DNA of 18,187 bases from Chitinophagaceae bacterium UBA4857 (GCA_002399735.1 DHEF01000014.1:1-18187); one strand, 5' to 3'. Numbered from the stretch's first letter, positions 1 to 7,719 are shown. Numbers and translations are program-made. Notes: a model not told the origin generated them from the letters alone.

Positions 1-6
1 GGAGTG

Positions 7-37
7 CAAATGTAGACCTTTTTACCTTTTCACCAAA
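7..37 (-). promoter_or_regulatory. Tandem promoter 4 (leftmost), reading out of the window
   Basis: On the minus strand there is TTTGG (33-37), an 18-nt spacer and TACATTTG (7-14), matching the Bacteroidota housekeeping promoter pattern TTTG-N17-20-TAnnTTTG. It is the last of four regularly spaced copies. Transcription would start at about the left edge, so the gene served lies outside the window. Confidence 0.75.
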
Positions 38-95
38 TTTATTTTGGAATTCTTTTAAAAATTTCTTTCAGAACTTAGTGACAATCAATTTGTTT

Positions 96-105
96 TGTAA
101 AGAGC
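96..105 (-). promoter_or_regulatory. boxA-like motif in the leader of tandem promoter 3
   Basis: The minus strand reads GCTCTTTACA about 25-30 nt downstream of the promoter at 130-160. It resembles the boxA antitermination element (E. coli consensus near TGCTCTTTAACA) typical of rRNA operon leaders. A similar motif stands at the same place behind promoters 2 and 1. That it recruits Nus factors is inference. Confidence 0.4.
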
Positions 106-129
106 GGGCTTTATTTTTAAAGCGGACTG

Positions 130-160
130 CAAAGGTAAGAGATTCAATTTAACTACCAAA
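130..160 (-). promoter_or_regulatory. Tandem promoter 3
   Basis: On the minus strand there is TTTGG (156-160), an 18-nt spacer and TACCTTTG (130-137). The start region downstream shares the 13-mer TCCGCTTTAAAAA with promoter 2 (114-126 here, 233-245 there), so the promoter-plus-leader unit looks duplicated rather than merely consensus-like. Confidence 0.8.
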
Positions 161-218
161 TTTTTTTTAAAGTTTTTAACAACTTTTTTAATATTATTTA
201 GTGATAATCAGTTACTTA

Positions 219-227
219 GCAAAGAAC
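219..227 (-). promoter_or_regulatory. boxA-like motif in the leader of tandem promoter 2
   Basis: The minus strand reads GTTCTTTGC just after the transcribed start of promoter 2. It lies in the same position as the boxA-like sequences at 96-105 and 329-337. A TGATTnTCACTAA sequence follows here and behind promoter 3. Confidence 0.4.
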
Positions 228-248
228 ACCGTTTTTTAAAGCGGAGGG

Positions 249-280
249 CAAAGATAGAAGCTTCTTACTTATCAGCCAAA
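249..280 (-). promoter_or_regulatory. Tandem promoter 2
   Basis: On the minus strand there is TTTGG (276-280), a 19-nt spacer and TATCTTTG (249-256), both boxes matching the Bacteroidota consensus. It lies 119 bp upstream of promoter 3 and has the same T-rich stretch before the -33 box. Confidence 0.8.
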
Positions 281-328
281 CTTTTTTTGAAGGTTTTTAG
301 CTTTTTTTTGAAGATCTTTTGCCGCTAT

Positions 329-337
329 TCAGAGAAC
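329..337 (-). promoter_or_regulatory. boxA-like motif in the leader of tandem promoter 1
   Basis: The minus strand reads GTTCTCTGA downstream of promoter 1. It is a weaker version of the GTTCTTTG/GCTCTTTA motif found behind promoters 2 and 3. The call rests on its equivalent position. Confidence 0.3.
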
Positions 338-365
338 TTTTTCCACCGTTTTGTTGAGTGGGCGG

Positions 366-396
366 CAAAGATAGGGAGCTGGCGTTTCCTGCCAAA
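366..396 (-). promoter_or_regulatory. Tandem promoter 1 (most upstream)
   Basis: On the minus strand there is TTTGG (392-396), an 18-nt spacer and TATCTTTG (366-373). It is 117 bp upstream of promoter 2 and sits between the end of truA and the rest of the array. Together the four promoters fill the 467 bp left of truA, and I see no coding sequence there. Confidence 0.8.
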
Positions 397-434
397 AGTT
401 TTTTAAAAATATTTTTAATATTACCCTGAAACTA

Positions 435-455
435 CCGCTAATAGTGTGTTAGCGG
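435..455 (-). terminator. Hairpin after truA, possible terminator
   Basis: A 7-bp perfect stem (CCGCTAA 435-441 with TTAGCGG 449-455) with a 7-nt loop begins 12 bases beyond the truA stop. The minus-strand tract after it is only moderately T-rich, while the plus-strand side runs into a T7 tract. It would separate truA from the promoter array. Confidence 0.5.
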
Positions 456-467
456 CTAAAAGTTTTT

Positions 468-1208
468 TTACAAAGGCTGTAAAAAGTTCACTTTTTGCAA
501 AAACAGCCCATGTCCGGGCACATCAAAATGGGCTTTTGTGCAGTCTTTCGCCTCAATTATTTCCTGAAACTGTTGTAAACTTATCTTTCCCCTACCCACT
601 TTTAACATGGTTGCCGTTAAAGCCCTTACCATTCCACGCAAAAAACGATCAGCCTCTACCTTGTATATTAAGCAATCGCTTTGCCAAAACCATTGGCTTT
701 GTATAATACTGCACCTAAAAGTTTTTACCTGGGTATTACGTTTGGAAAAACTGGTAAAATCATTATACCGGGTTATTAAGACAGCCGCTTCCTGTAACTT
801 CTCCATATCAATGGTGTATGGGAAGTAATATGCCCTATCCTCCAGAAACGGATTTTTATGTGTATATATATGATAGTGATACAGACGGCTGGATGCATCA
901 AAACGTGAATGTTGCTCGGCACCTACCGGGTAAATGGCTTTAATAACAATGTCTGCAGGAAGTATTGCATTCATCTTGTACACAAAATCGGGATGTATTT
1001 CAGCTTCAAAATCAAAATGAAAAAAGTTTTGCAAAGCATGTACACCGGCATCCGTACGGGATGATCCGGTTAAAGCTACCGGTGAACGTTGTAAAATTTT
1101 AAATGCTTTTTCAACTTCGCCCTGAACGGTATTGGCATTTTGCTGGGTTTGAAACCCGCTATAATTAGTGCCCTTGTATGATAACTCCAGAAAGTACCGT
1201 GACGACAT
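468..1208 (-). CDS. truA: tRNA pseudouridine(38-40) synthase TruA
   Basis: The 246-residue protein belongs to the TruA family, which in the cytoplasm isomerises uridines 38, 39 and 40 of the tRNA anticodon arm to pseudouridine. The catalytic aspartate is D53 in the motif SSRTDAGVHA (residues 49-58). The N-terminal RYFLELSYKGTNYSGFQ and the RFLRGMVRALTATMLKVGRG segment near the C-terminus are also typical. Length is slightly below the E. coli enzyme (about 270) but covers both halves of the fold. The start ATG at 1206-1208 gives the expected short N-terminus. It is a single-gene unit; a weak -7-like TACTTTTA lies 15 nt upstream (1224-1231, minus), without a clear -33 box. The function call is firm from motifs. 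Confidence 0.96.
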   Translation of the reverse strand: MSSRYFLELSYKGTNYSGFQTQQNANTVQGEVEKAFKILQRSPVALTGSSRTDAGVHALQNFFHFDFEAEIHPDFVYKMNAILPADIVIKAIYPVGAEQHSRFDASSRLYHYHIYTHKNPFLEDRAYYFPYTIDMEKLQEAAVLITRYNDFTSFSKRNTQVKTFRCSIIQSQWFWQSDCLIYKVEADRFLRGMVRALTATMLKVGRGKISLQQFQEIIEAKDCTKAHFDVPGHGLFLQKVNFLQPL

Positions 1209-1396
1209 GTTTATTATTTGCGATAAAAGTATGGCTTTTAGCGTTTTTAAAAAAAGCGGGACCTATACCCTAGCCTGTTATTTGATTTGTTATTATATAT
1301 GTAGCACCAACTTAATAAATAAGTTTCCCTAACATTTCCACGGGACAATAGTTTTTAATTGAACGCAGAGGCCATCGGGTGAGGGATAGCAGCGAA

Positions 1397-1513
1397 TACT
1401 CCGGTGAAGGCTGGTGAAAGGCGTAAGGTATAGGGCGAAATGAATGATACTTACTTTAGGACAGCACTTTTAACCTTAAGGCCATTGCCCTATACCTTAC
1501 TTGTGCCGGAGTA
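1397..1513. repeat. Long imperfect palindrome in the truA/DUF4476 gap
   Basis: GTAAGGTATAGGGC (1423-1436) is perfectly complementary to 1487-1500, and TACTCCGG (1397-1404) to 1506-1513, so the 117-nt stretch could fold into a two-part hairpin. An AGCAGCG heptamer flanks both outer arms. It resembles the intergenic REP-like palindromes common in Bacteroidota. No coding sequence is seen. Confidence 0.7.
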
Positions 1514-1529
1514 GCAGCGTATAGCCCGA

Positions 1530-1581
1530 CCCTGTGTTAGTAAACAAGGTGAGGTACGAACCGTGGTTTACTAACACAGGG
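1530..1581. repeat. Second palindrome with 16-bp perfect stem
   Basis: CCCTGTGTTAGTAAAC (1530-1545) pairs perfectly with 1566-1581 across a 20-nt loop. It is bracketed by AGCCCGA on the left and GGCACCCC on the right. It directly follows the palindrome at 1397-1513, so the pair looks like one compound element. There is no T-tract, so I do not call it a terminator. Confidence 0.75.
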
Positions 1582-1718
1582 GCACCCCATAAAAAGGTTG
1601 AAGGTTAAGGGCTGAAGGTAAAAGGAGTGAACTGTTCAAAAGTTCAATGTTCAAGTGTTGAAAGTTGTAAAGCTTATGCTGCCGCTCTTTATACTAATAC
1701 ATTAGTTTTTGTTACCAT

Positions 1719-1795
1719 CGTCCCGCCCTTGATTGAACTTTACTTGCGTCGCACTCTTGTACATTCTGTTCGCTAATCAACATCGTGTTATGCGA
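1719..1795 (-). repeat. Dispersed repeat, copy A
   Basis: This stretch aligns with 16073-16143. Both have CGTCCC(C)GCCC, then TGATTGAACTT, then a TTGnGTC-type stretch leading to CTTGTAC-TTC, and end with AACAT/GTTA-type sequence. It is about 75 bp long and diverged. The rest of the gap at 1209-1842 holds the two palindromes above and, at 1594-1665, AAGGTT/GTTCAA-like low-complexity sequence, with no gene. Confidence 0.6.
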
Positions 1796-1814
1796 CAGTC
1801 GTTTAACTTAGTCT

Positions 1815-1843
1815 AAAAAATACATGCTTAGCGTAAGCTGTAT
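1815..1843 (-). terminator. Rho-independent terminator of the DUF4476 gene
   Basis: On the minus strand, ATACA-GCTTA pairs with TAAGC-a-TGTAT (1820-1843, loop of three bases, one bulge at 1825) and is followed by six T's (1815-1820). The stem begins at the last base of the stop codon at 1843-1845. Confidence 0.75.
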
Positions 1844-3030
1844 TATTGAATTAGCTTATTAAACTGGTTGATGTAAAAGGTATCTTTTAATTCGCTTGAC
1901 AAACTTGGGAAATTATTAATATCGGAAATATAGTTTTTGGCCATTGCGTAAAAGTTATACTTGCCGGCATTGGATAAAAACATGTTGCCCAAATTTTTTA
2001 CCTGTGTTGTGGTAAAACATTTTGTTTTAAATACTTTTTCCGCCTCGGCAATCATAGACTCGTCGTTGGTTTTGGCCACCATTTTACGACGCAGGGCCAG
2101 AAAATCTTTTTCGCCGGCAACAGTTTTACAAATATTACCTTTTAAAATAGGTTGCTCGGTTGGCTGTGTAGGTGTTTCTTTAAATATTTGTTTGGAAGGT
2201 GGTACTATAATGGTGATTAATTCTTTATTACCATCTTCAAACGCTTCCTCATAAACAACGGTAGTTCCCTCGGCCGTTTCGGTAACGGCTTTACGTTGTA
2301 TGCTTGTTGTAGCGGCTACGGTTTCGGCCTTAACTACTACCGAATTGTCAATTACTGCGGGGGGTGCGGCTACTTCTTTAACAGGTTCTACCACTTTTAC
2401 CGGCTCGGTTACAACTGTTACCGTTTCTTTTACAGGTTCTACTTTTTCTTTTACAACTGCTACTACTTCTTCTTTAACTGTGGCAACAATTGTATCTTTC
2501 TTTTCAACCACGGGCGGAGGGGCAGGAACAACTTCTTGTTTTACAACAACAGGTTGTTGCGCTACTGGAGTAGTTTGTTTGGGAGTAGTATATAATAATG
2601 TAGTATCGGCAGATGCTTTTGATAAAGCATTGGTAAAGGCTGATACATTTTCCTTTTCTAATTTAACGGAAGTGGAATTATCCGCTTTATTGGCAGCCGC
2701 AATTAAGGCAGTTGTTTGCAGGTCAAACAAATTAATCTCGCCTTCGCCCAATTGTTTTATTAAATAACCTTTATCCAGGTTTTGTACATGTAAGTTAAAG
2801 ATTTGCTCTTTTACCTTACCTCCTGAAAAGCCAACCGTAATGGCATGAGTACCTTGCGCTAGAGAAGGCAAAATGAGGTAACCTGAAGCACTTGAGCTGA
2901 TTATTTTTTCGTTGTACTTAATAAAAAACGGCTGTTGCGGATCGGTTTGTAAATACACGAAACTTGTTTTTTGTGCAAAAACAAAAGGTGCTATCATTAA
3001 CAAGGTTATGCCTAAAACTAACTTTCTCAT
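1843..3030 (-). CDS. Secreted DUF4476 domain protein with Pro/Val/Glu-rich linker
   Basis: This 395-residue protein has a signal peptide (residues 1-20, MRKLVLGITL to FVFAQ), so it should be exported. Residues about 24-95 look like a small beta domain (FFIKYN, GYLILPSLAQGTHAITVGF). Residues about 145-240 are low-complexity, dominated by P, V, K, E and T, probably an extended linker. The C-terminus (about 300-393, CKTVAGEKDFLALRRKM to YINQFNKLIQ) matches my recollection of DUF4476, a helical domain of unknown function widespread in Bacteroidota, including the two cysteines (C301, C338). It is divergent from the aminopeptidase gene and has its own promoter and terminator. Function is unknown; structural or regulatory work in the periplasm is only a guess. 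Confidence 0.8.
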   Translation of the reverse strand: MRKLVLGITLLMIAPFVFAQKTSFVYLQTDPQQPFFIKYNEKIISSSASGYLILPSLAQGTHAITVGFSGGKVKEQIFNLHVQNLDKGYLIKQLGEGEINLFDLQTTALIAAANKADNSTSVKLEKENVSAFTNALSKASADTTLLYTTPKQTTPVAQQPVVVKQEVVPAPPPVVEKKDTIVATVKEEVVAVVKEKVEPVKETVTVVTEPVKVVEPVKEVAAPPAVIDNSVVVKAETVAATTSIQRKAVTETAEGTTVVYEEAFEDGNKELITIIVPPSKQIFKETPTQPTEQPILKGNICKTVAGEKDFLALRRKMVAKTNDESMIAEAEKVFKTKCFTTTQVKNLGNMFLSNAGKYNFYAMAKNYISDINNFPSLSSELKDTFYINQFNKLIQ

Positions 3031-3053
3031 GCCCTAAAAAATTGTTTATGGGT

Positions 3054-3082
3054 CAAAAATAACGCAATTACCGCTATAACAA
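3054..3082 (-). promoter_or_regulatory. Promoter of the DUF4476 gene
   Basis: On the minus strand, TTG (3080-3082), an 18-nt spacer and a perfect TAnnTTTG box, TATTTTTG (3054-3061), stand 23 bases before the ATG at 3030. This fits a Bacteroidota promoter with a short 5' UTR. Confidence 0.65.
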
Positions 3083-3140
3083 CACGTTAAAATATAGTTG
3101 CCACTCATCCATTTTAGTGTTTTATACTGTTACAGCCTTT

Positions 3141-3148
3141 TATATTTG
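3141..3148 (+). promoter_or_regulatory. -7 box of the aminopeptidase promoter
   Basis: TATATTTG matches TAnnTTTG and ends 28 bases before the ATG at 3177. I see no good TTTG box at the matching distance upstream. Its position inside the longer open frame starting at 3117 argues that translation starts at 3177. Confidence 0.5.
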
Positions 3149-3176
3149 TGGTTTATTGTTTAACAAAAAAGCTAAA

Positions 3177-5696
3177 ATGAAAAAAGTTTTACTGGTTTTG
3201 GTTACCGCTTGCAGTAGCTTATTAACCTTTGCGCAACACATGGAAATGCCAGCTGACACTAGTTGGAAGAAGGAATACAGAGAAACTGCACCCATTATAA
3301 ACCAACTGGTACACACCAAACTGGATGTGAAGTTTGACTATACCAAGAGCCATTTGTTGGGTAAGGCCTGGTTAACCTTACAACCCTATTTTTATGCAAC
3401 AGACTCCTTAACCCTGGATGCAAAAGGTATGGATATACACCAGGTTGCAATGGTAAAAGGTAATACCAACCAAAAATTGGCTTTTACTAACGACGGATCT
3501 TTTTTACGCATAAAGCTTGACAAAACTTATAAAGGGAAAGAAAAATACACTGTATATATTGATTACACTGCTAAACCGGATGAACTGGAAGCTGCCGGTA
3601 GTGCTGCTATTACCGATGCAAAAGGTTTGTATTTTATAAACCCAAAAGGTGATGAGCCTAATAAGCCTACACAAATTTGGACACAAGGTGAAACAGAAGC
3701 CAGCTCGGTTTGGTTTCCTACTATTGACAAGCCTAACCAGAAAACAACACAGGAAATTTATATGACGGTTCCTGATAAATATGTTACACTAAGCAATGGT
3801 AAATTAATGAGCCAGAAAAAAAACAATAACGGCACACGTACCGATTATTGGAAGATGGATTTACCACATGCGCCTTATTTATTTTTTATGGGTGTAGGCG
3901 ACTATGCTGTTATTACCGATAAATGGAAGGGTAAAGATGTTACTTATTATGTAGAGAAAGAATATGCACCGGTTGCCAGAAAAATATTTGGTAACACACC
4001 GGAAATGATGACTTACTTTTCTAAAATTACCGGCGTAGAATACCCTTGGGTGAAATATGCACAGATTGTTGGCCGCGATTATGTTAGTGGTGCCATGGAA
4101 AACACTACCGCTACCCTACACCAGGAAAGTGCACAACAAGATGCCCGTGAATTAATTGATGGCAATGGTTGGGAAGATGTAATTGCACACGAACTATTTC
4201 ACCATTGGTTTGGTGATTATGTTACCAGTGAAAGCTGGAGTAATTTAACCGTAAATGAATCGTTTGCTAACTATAGCGAAACGCTTTGGAATGAATATAA
4301 ATATGGTAAAGATGTTGCCGACGATAAGGGCTTTGGCGAAATGCAAGGTTACCTTGGCAGTAATAGCGAAAGTAAAGACCTGGTGCGTTTTAAGTACAGC
4401 GATAAAGAAGATATGTTTGATGCAGTAAGCTATAATAAAGGCGGACGTATTTTACATATGTTACGTAACCAGATTGGTGACAGTGCTTTTTTTAAAGGCA
4501 TGAACAATTACCTTACTACCAACAAGTTTAAAGCGGCCGAAGCACACCAACTTCGTTTAGCTTTTGAAGAGGTAACCGGAAAAGACATGAACCCGTTTTT
4601 TAACCAATGGTATTTTAATAACGGCCACCCGGTTATTGATATTAGTTACGACTATAACGATGAAAAAGGTATTGCCACCGTTATTGTAAAACAATTACAA
4701 AAAAGCGGTTACATTTACCAACTGCCTTTAGCGGTTGATGTTTATAACGGCACCAATAAAACACGCCACAACATTGTTACCAGCCAGGCTGTTGACAGCT
4801 TTACATTTAACTATACCAAACGCCCCGATTTAATAAATGTAGATGCGGATAAAGTAACCTTATGGGTTAAAAAAGATAACAAAACACTAGACAACTTTAT
4901 ACACCAGTATAAATATGCCGGCAACTTTTTAGACCGCAAAGAAGCAGTTGATTTTGCTATAAAAAATGCTACTGAAACCAAGGCAATTGATCTGGTTAAA
5001 ACAGCGTTGAAAGACAAGTATTTTGGTTTACGCAATTACACCTTGCAAAAAATTGATTTTAAAAATGCTGCATTGAAAAAAGCGGTAGAACCCATTATTG
5101 CTGATCTGGCTAAGAACGATACAAAATCAACTGTACGTGGAAATGCTATCGGAGCATTAGCGGCATATGAAGCTACCCCAGCTTATGTTGATATATTTAA
5201 AAAAGGATTGTACGATTCGTCTTACACTGTTGCGGGTAATGCCTTGTTTTCTTTATCGGCGTTAGGCGATCCGTTGGCACAAACTGCTGCGGTTGAAATG
5301 TATAAAAAACCGGCAAAGAAAACTTTACAGGCCGCAATCATGGCGCAATTATTTTCATCAGATGATGAAAGTATTGCCGAGCAGTTAATAAACGATTTTG
5401 ATAACATGTCTTTAAACGACAAGTTTGAATCGGCAGTTGGACTTGGTGGTTTTATAGCTAAACTAAAAAATGCAACACTGGCTAAAAAAGGGGTTGAAGC
5501 ACTTATATCTTTCCGCGAAAAAATACCTGCGGCCTACCGTGCACAAACAGATGCCTATATTAACGGTATGATTTTAAAACAAATTGCAGATGTTAAAACA
5601 AAAGCATTACAAGCCACACCAAGTGATGCAGCATTAAAATCGCTGGTTGAATATTTAAACTCACAACTAACAGATACCGATAAAAAAGGATTCTAA
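3177..5696 (+). CDS. Secreted M1-family zinc aminopeptidase
   Basis: The protein (839 residues from this start) is a gluzincin aminopeptidase that removes N-terminal amino acids from peptides. It has the exopeptidase motif GAMEN (305-309), the zinc-binding HELFH (338-342) and the third zinc ligand E361, giving HExxH-x18-E, followed by the SYNKGGRILHML segment that usually supplies the catalytic tyrosine. The catalytic core fills roughly residues 20-550; the rest is a helical, HEAT-like C-terminal part. I chose the ATG at 3177, not 3117, because it gives a clean signal peptide (MKKVLLVLVTACSSLLTFAQ) and follows a -7 box. It is probably periplasmic, feeding on peptides. It stands alone, divergent from the DUF4476 gene, with a strong terminator after it. 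Confidence 0.95.
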   Translation: MKKVLLVLVTACSSLLTFAQHMEMPADTSWKKEYRETAPIINQLVHTKLDVKFDYTKSHLLGKAWLTLQPYFYATDSLTLDAKGMDIHQVAMVKGNTNQKLAFTNDGSFLRIKLDKTYKGKEKYTVYIDYTAKPDELEAAGSAAITDAKGLYFINPKGDEPNKPTQIWTQGETEASSVWFPTIDKPNQKTTQEIYMTVPDKYVTLSNGKLMSQKKNNNGTRTDYWKMDLPHAPYLFFMGVGDYAVITDKWKGKDVTYYVEKEYAPVARKIFGNTPEMMTYFSKITGVEYPWVKYAQIVGRDYVSGAMENTTATLHQESAQQDARELIDGNGWEDVIAHELFHHWFGDYVTSESWSNLTVNESFANYSETLWNEYKYGKDVADDKGFGEMQGYLGSNSESKDLVRFKYSDKEDMFDAVSYNKGGRILHMLRNQIGDSAFFKGMNNYLTTNKFKAAEAHQLRLAFEEVTGKDMNPFFNQWYFNNGHPVIDISYDYNDEKGIATVIVKQLQKSGYIYQLPLAVDVYNGTNKTRHNIVTSQAVDSFTFNYTKRPDLINVDADKVTLWVKKDNKTLDNFIHQYKYAGNFLDRKEAVDFAIKNATETKAIDLVKTALKDKYFGLRNYTLQKIDFKNAALKKAVEPIIADLAKNDTKSTVRGNAIGALAAYEATPAYVDIFKKGLYDSSYTVAGNALFSLSALGDPLAQTAAVEMYKKPAKKTLQAAIMAQLFSSDDESIAEQLINDFDNMSLNDKFESAVGLGGFIAKLKNATLAKKGVEALISFREKIPAAYRAQTDAYINGMILKQIADVKTKALQATPSDAALKSLVEYLNSQLTDTDKKGF

Positions 5697-5702
5697 AGAA
5701 CC

Positions 5703-5736
5703 AAAAAGTCCCTCCATTTGTGAGGGACTTTTTTTT
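5703..5736 (+). terminator. Rho-independent terminator of the aminopeptidase gene
   Basis: A perfect 12-bp stem (5703-5714 with 5722-5733; GTCCCTC/GAGGGAC core) has a 7-nt loop and ends in a run of eight T's. It starts seven bases after the stop codon. Confidence 0.93.
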
Positions 5737-6009
5737 GTAAAACAAACGCTGAAAATGAAAGTTATAAAAGAACAATTATTGTTAGAATGCTGTCTTGTCC
5801 GCAGTGTAAGTACAGCCGCTGGCGGAATGGCGTTTTTCGGCCATAGCACAAACGAGCTTATACCAAATTACACAATAACTAAAACAACAAACGACCGGTC
5901 GAAAAAAATAGCCTGTAGCCAAGCGGCTGTATGGTTCCGCCTGGCAGCATCATACTATAAACAAATACTTGCAGGCGGAATACACCTTGGACAAGACTTG
6001 GCTTTTTTG

Positions 6010-6035
6010 TTACTTTTTTCCAACAAAAAAAGTAA
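6010..6035. repeat. TTACTTTTTT hairpin in the 5737-6383 gap
   Basis: TTACTTTTTT (6010-6019) pairs with AAAAAAGTAA (6026-6035) across a 6-nt loop. Such hairpins are frequent between genes in Bacteroidota. The surrounding gap (5737-6383) contains no convincing gene; a 130-codon open frame at 5755-6147 runs through this hairpin and looks fortuitous. Confidence 0.55.
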
Positions 6036-6127
6036 AAGGAAAACAAGTAGAAACATAATGCTTAATCAAATAACAACCCCTCTTTACCTCTTTTATAAAA
6101 TGTATTTTACTATAAAGTATTTTAATT

Positions 6128-6180
6128 TGGCTAAAGCCAATTCGTAGTCTATTCTTTATCCTCCAGCTTTAGCTGGAGGC
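6128..6180. repeat. Double-hairpin intergenic repeat
   Basis: Two neighbouring palindromes are separated by 19 bases: TTGGCT/AGCCAA (6128-6133 with 6136-6141) and CCTCCAGC/GCTGGAGG (6161-6168 with 6173-6180). The 'GGCTAAAGCC ... CCTCC-AGC-stem-GGCAATT' layout resembles a short repeat I know from intergenic DNA of many Bacteroidota; copy number in this genome cannot be judged here. Confidence 0.6.
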
Positions 6181-6279
6181 AATTACCTGCACTACTTTGT
6201 ATTTAAAAAGATGAGGCCACGATAGGGTTTTATATGCGGTACTTCCTGCTCGCAAATCAATATCATCAACAATACCAAT

Positions 6280-6308
6280 AAAATGACCGCCTCAAAGGCG
6301 GTCATTTT
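6280..6308 (-). terminator. Terminator downstream of creD (probably bidirectional)
   Basis: AAAATGACCGCC (6280-6291) pairs perfectly with 6297-6308 across the loop TCAAA. A-rich and T-rich flanks let it act in either direction. The nearest upstream gene is creD on the minus strand, whose stop is 75 bases away; no plus-strand gene ends nearby. Confidence 0.75.
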
Positions 6309-6383
6309 TACTGCCGGTTAAGAATAACCACAGCGTCATCTCACATTCATAAGGTGGGTTTAATGGAATTATATTTTATAATA

Positions 6384-7691
6384 TTACCATTGTATTTTTT
6401 TAGAAAACTTCATGATGATGCCAAGTGTTATAAACAAACCAATACTACCCATGATTAAGGAATAATCTTCCAATTGTAACGTGGTAAATACATACGAATA
6501 AATAAGTACCAGTATACCGCCTAGTAAAAGCGTAGGTTTAGCTAACTGCAAAATGCCTTTTACAAACCACCCAATTAAACCTATTACTGCTACGGATGCT
6601 ACCAGATAAGCTGCATTAAAACCGATATACTCCGTAAATGAAAGCAACAAAGTATAAAACAGAATAAGTGCCACACCAATTAAACCATAATGAAAAGGGT
6701 GTACCGATTTTTTGTTATTGGTTTCAATTAAAAAGAAACCGGCAAACGTTAATACAATACATAACAACGCATACTTTATTGATCGTAATGTTTTTTGATA
6801 ACCGTTTACCGGTATATGTAAATCAACACCAAAAGATGCCGCATCCAGTTTATAATGGGCACCTTGTACCCAGGCCTGTGGAAAAGTACGGGTATGTGCC
6901 AGGCTTTTCCATTTGGCAACAAAACCAGAATCGTTAATGGTATGTTTAGGTAAAATAGCACCTGTAAAACTAGGGTTAGGCCAGGCCGATTTCATAGTAA
7001 CAGAAGTTTCGTTGCCAACAGGTACAAACTGCAAATTACGTGAGCCATTTACTTCTAACCTAGTCGAAAATTTAATCTTTTCTTTTGCATTAATTACCAC
7101 AGGTGCCACTAAAGCTTCCGCCAGATAATTGCCTTCTTTTGTTACACTTTTTAATTCCAGGCTACTATCCTTCCACAATAATACCGGCGGATTTTGAACA
7201 CCGGCCAAATCCGTTAGTCCAATACTTACATAAGCCTGGTTCCAATGTATCAATGCAGGATCAACACGCAGCTCTTCCAATTGTTGTAAATTAAAACTTC
7301 CGCTTACATCCATCAATGCGGTGTATAAGGTAACCTGAAAAATGCCCCGCTTTCTTTTTTCGGGTACAGCTGTTGTATTAATATCTAACACTTCCGGTAA
7401 CAAGTACAAATGTTTAGTATTTCTTTGTACGGTTTCTTTATCATTGCTTTTAACAACAACTTCTTCCGTATAAGGTATGGTTAATACTGGGCCCATTACT
7501 TTTTGCTCACTGGCCCATTTGCTACTCACCTCTTTGTATACGTCCTCCTGTCGTTTTTCTCTTTCTATAATTATATCCTTTACAAAATAGGATGGTATTA
7601 ACAGCAATAATGCAATAGCCCCAATAATTAAACCTTTAACCAATAGTTTACTTTTTTCCCATGCGGTTTTAGCAACAGATTCAATTTCCAT
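6384..7691 (-). CDS. creD: CreD family inner-membrane protein
   Basis: The 435-residue product matches the CreD family in length (E. coli CreD about 450) and layout. A single N-terminal membrane segment (about 17-38) is followed by a charged region and GPVLTIPY at the start of a large periplasmic part (about 60-300). Four or five hydrophobic segments lie at the C-terminus (about 305-430). In E. coli creD is controlled by the CreBC two-component system and is linked to envelope stress and colicin tolerance; its biochemical role is unknown. No creB/creC is present here. Instead the gene follows a HTH_34 regulator, and a 17-bp palindrome lies 28 bases before its ATG. The start at 7691 is the first ATG after that palindrome. 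Confidence 0.9.
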   Translation of the reverse strand: MEIESVAKTAWEKSKLLVKGLIIGAIALLLLIPSYFVKDIIIEREKRQEDVYKEVSSKWASEQKVMGPVLTIPYTEEVVVKSNDKETVQRNTKHLYLLPEVLDINTTAVPEKRKRGIFQVTLYTALMDVSGSFNLQQLEELRVDPALIHWNQAYVSIGLTDLAGVQNPPVLLWKDSSLELKSVTKEGNYLAEALVAPVVINAKEKIKFSTRLEVNGSRNLQFVPVGNETSVTMKSAWPNPSFTGAILPKHTINDSGFVAKWKSLAHTRTFPQAWVQGAHYKLDAASFGVDLHIPVNGYQKTLRSIKYALLCIVLTFAGFFLIETNNKKSVHPFHYGLIGVALILFYTLLLSFTEYIGFNAAYLVASVAVIGLIGWFVKGILQLAKPTLLLGGILVLIYSYVFTTLQLEDYSLIMGSIGLFITLGIIMKFSKKIQW

Positions 7692-7719
7692 TTTATTTAT
7701 TTTATTTTATTTTAAAAGT

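Noticed and set aside
2296..2767. Thr/Ser- and Tyr/Phe-rich plus-strand frames
   Set aside because: Antisense shadows of the Pro/Val/Glu/Thr linker of the DUF4476 protein, with amino acid bias explained by its low-complexity codons.
3117..3176. Upstream ATG giving a 20-residue N-terminal extension of the M1 aminopeptidase
   Set aside because: It places a normal signal peptide in the interior and would lie ahead of the -7 box at 3141-3148; the ATG at 3177 gives a standard exported protein.
5755..6147. 130-codon open frame in the gap after the aminopeptidase terminator
   Set aside because: No recognisable domain, odd composition, and it runs through intergenic hairpins (6010-6035 and part of 6128-6180); it looks fortuitous.
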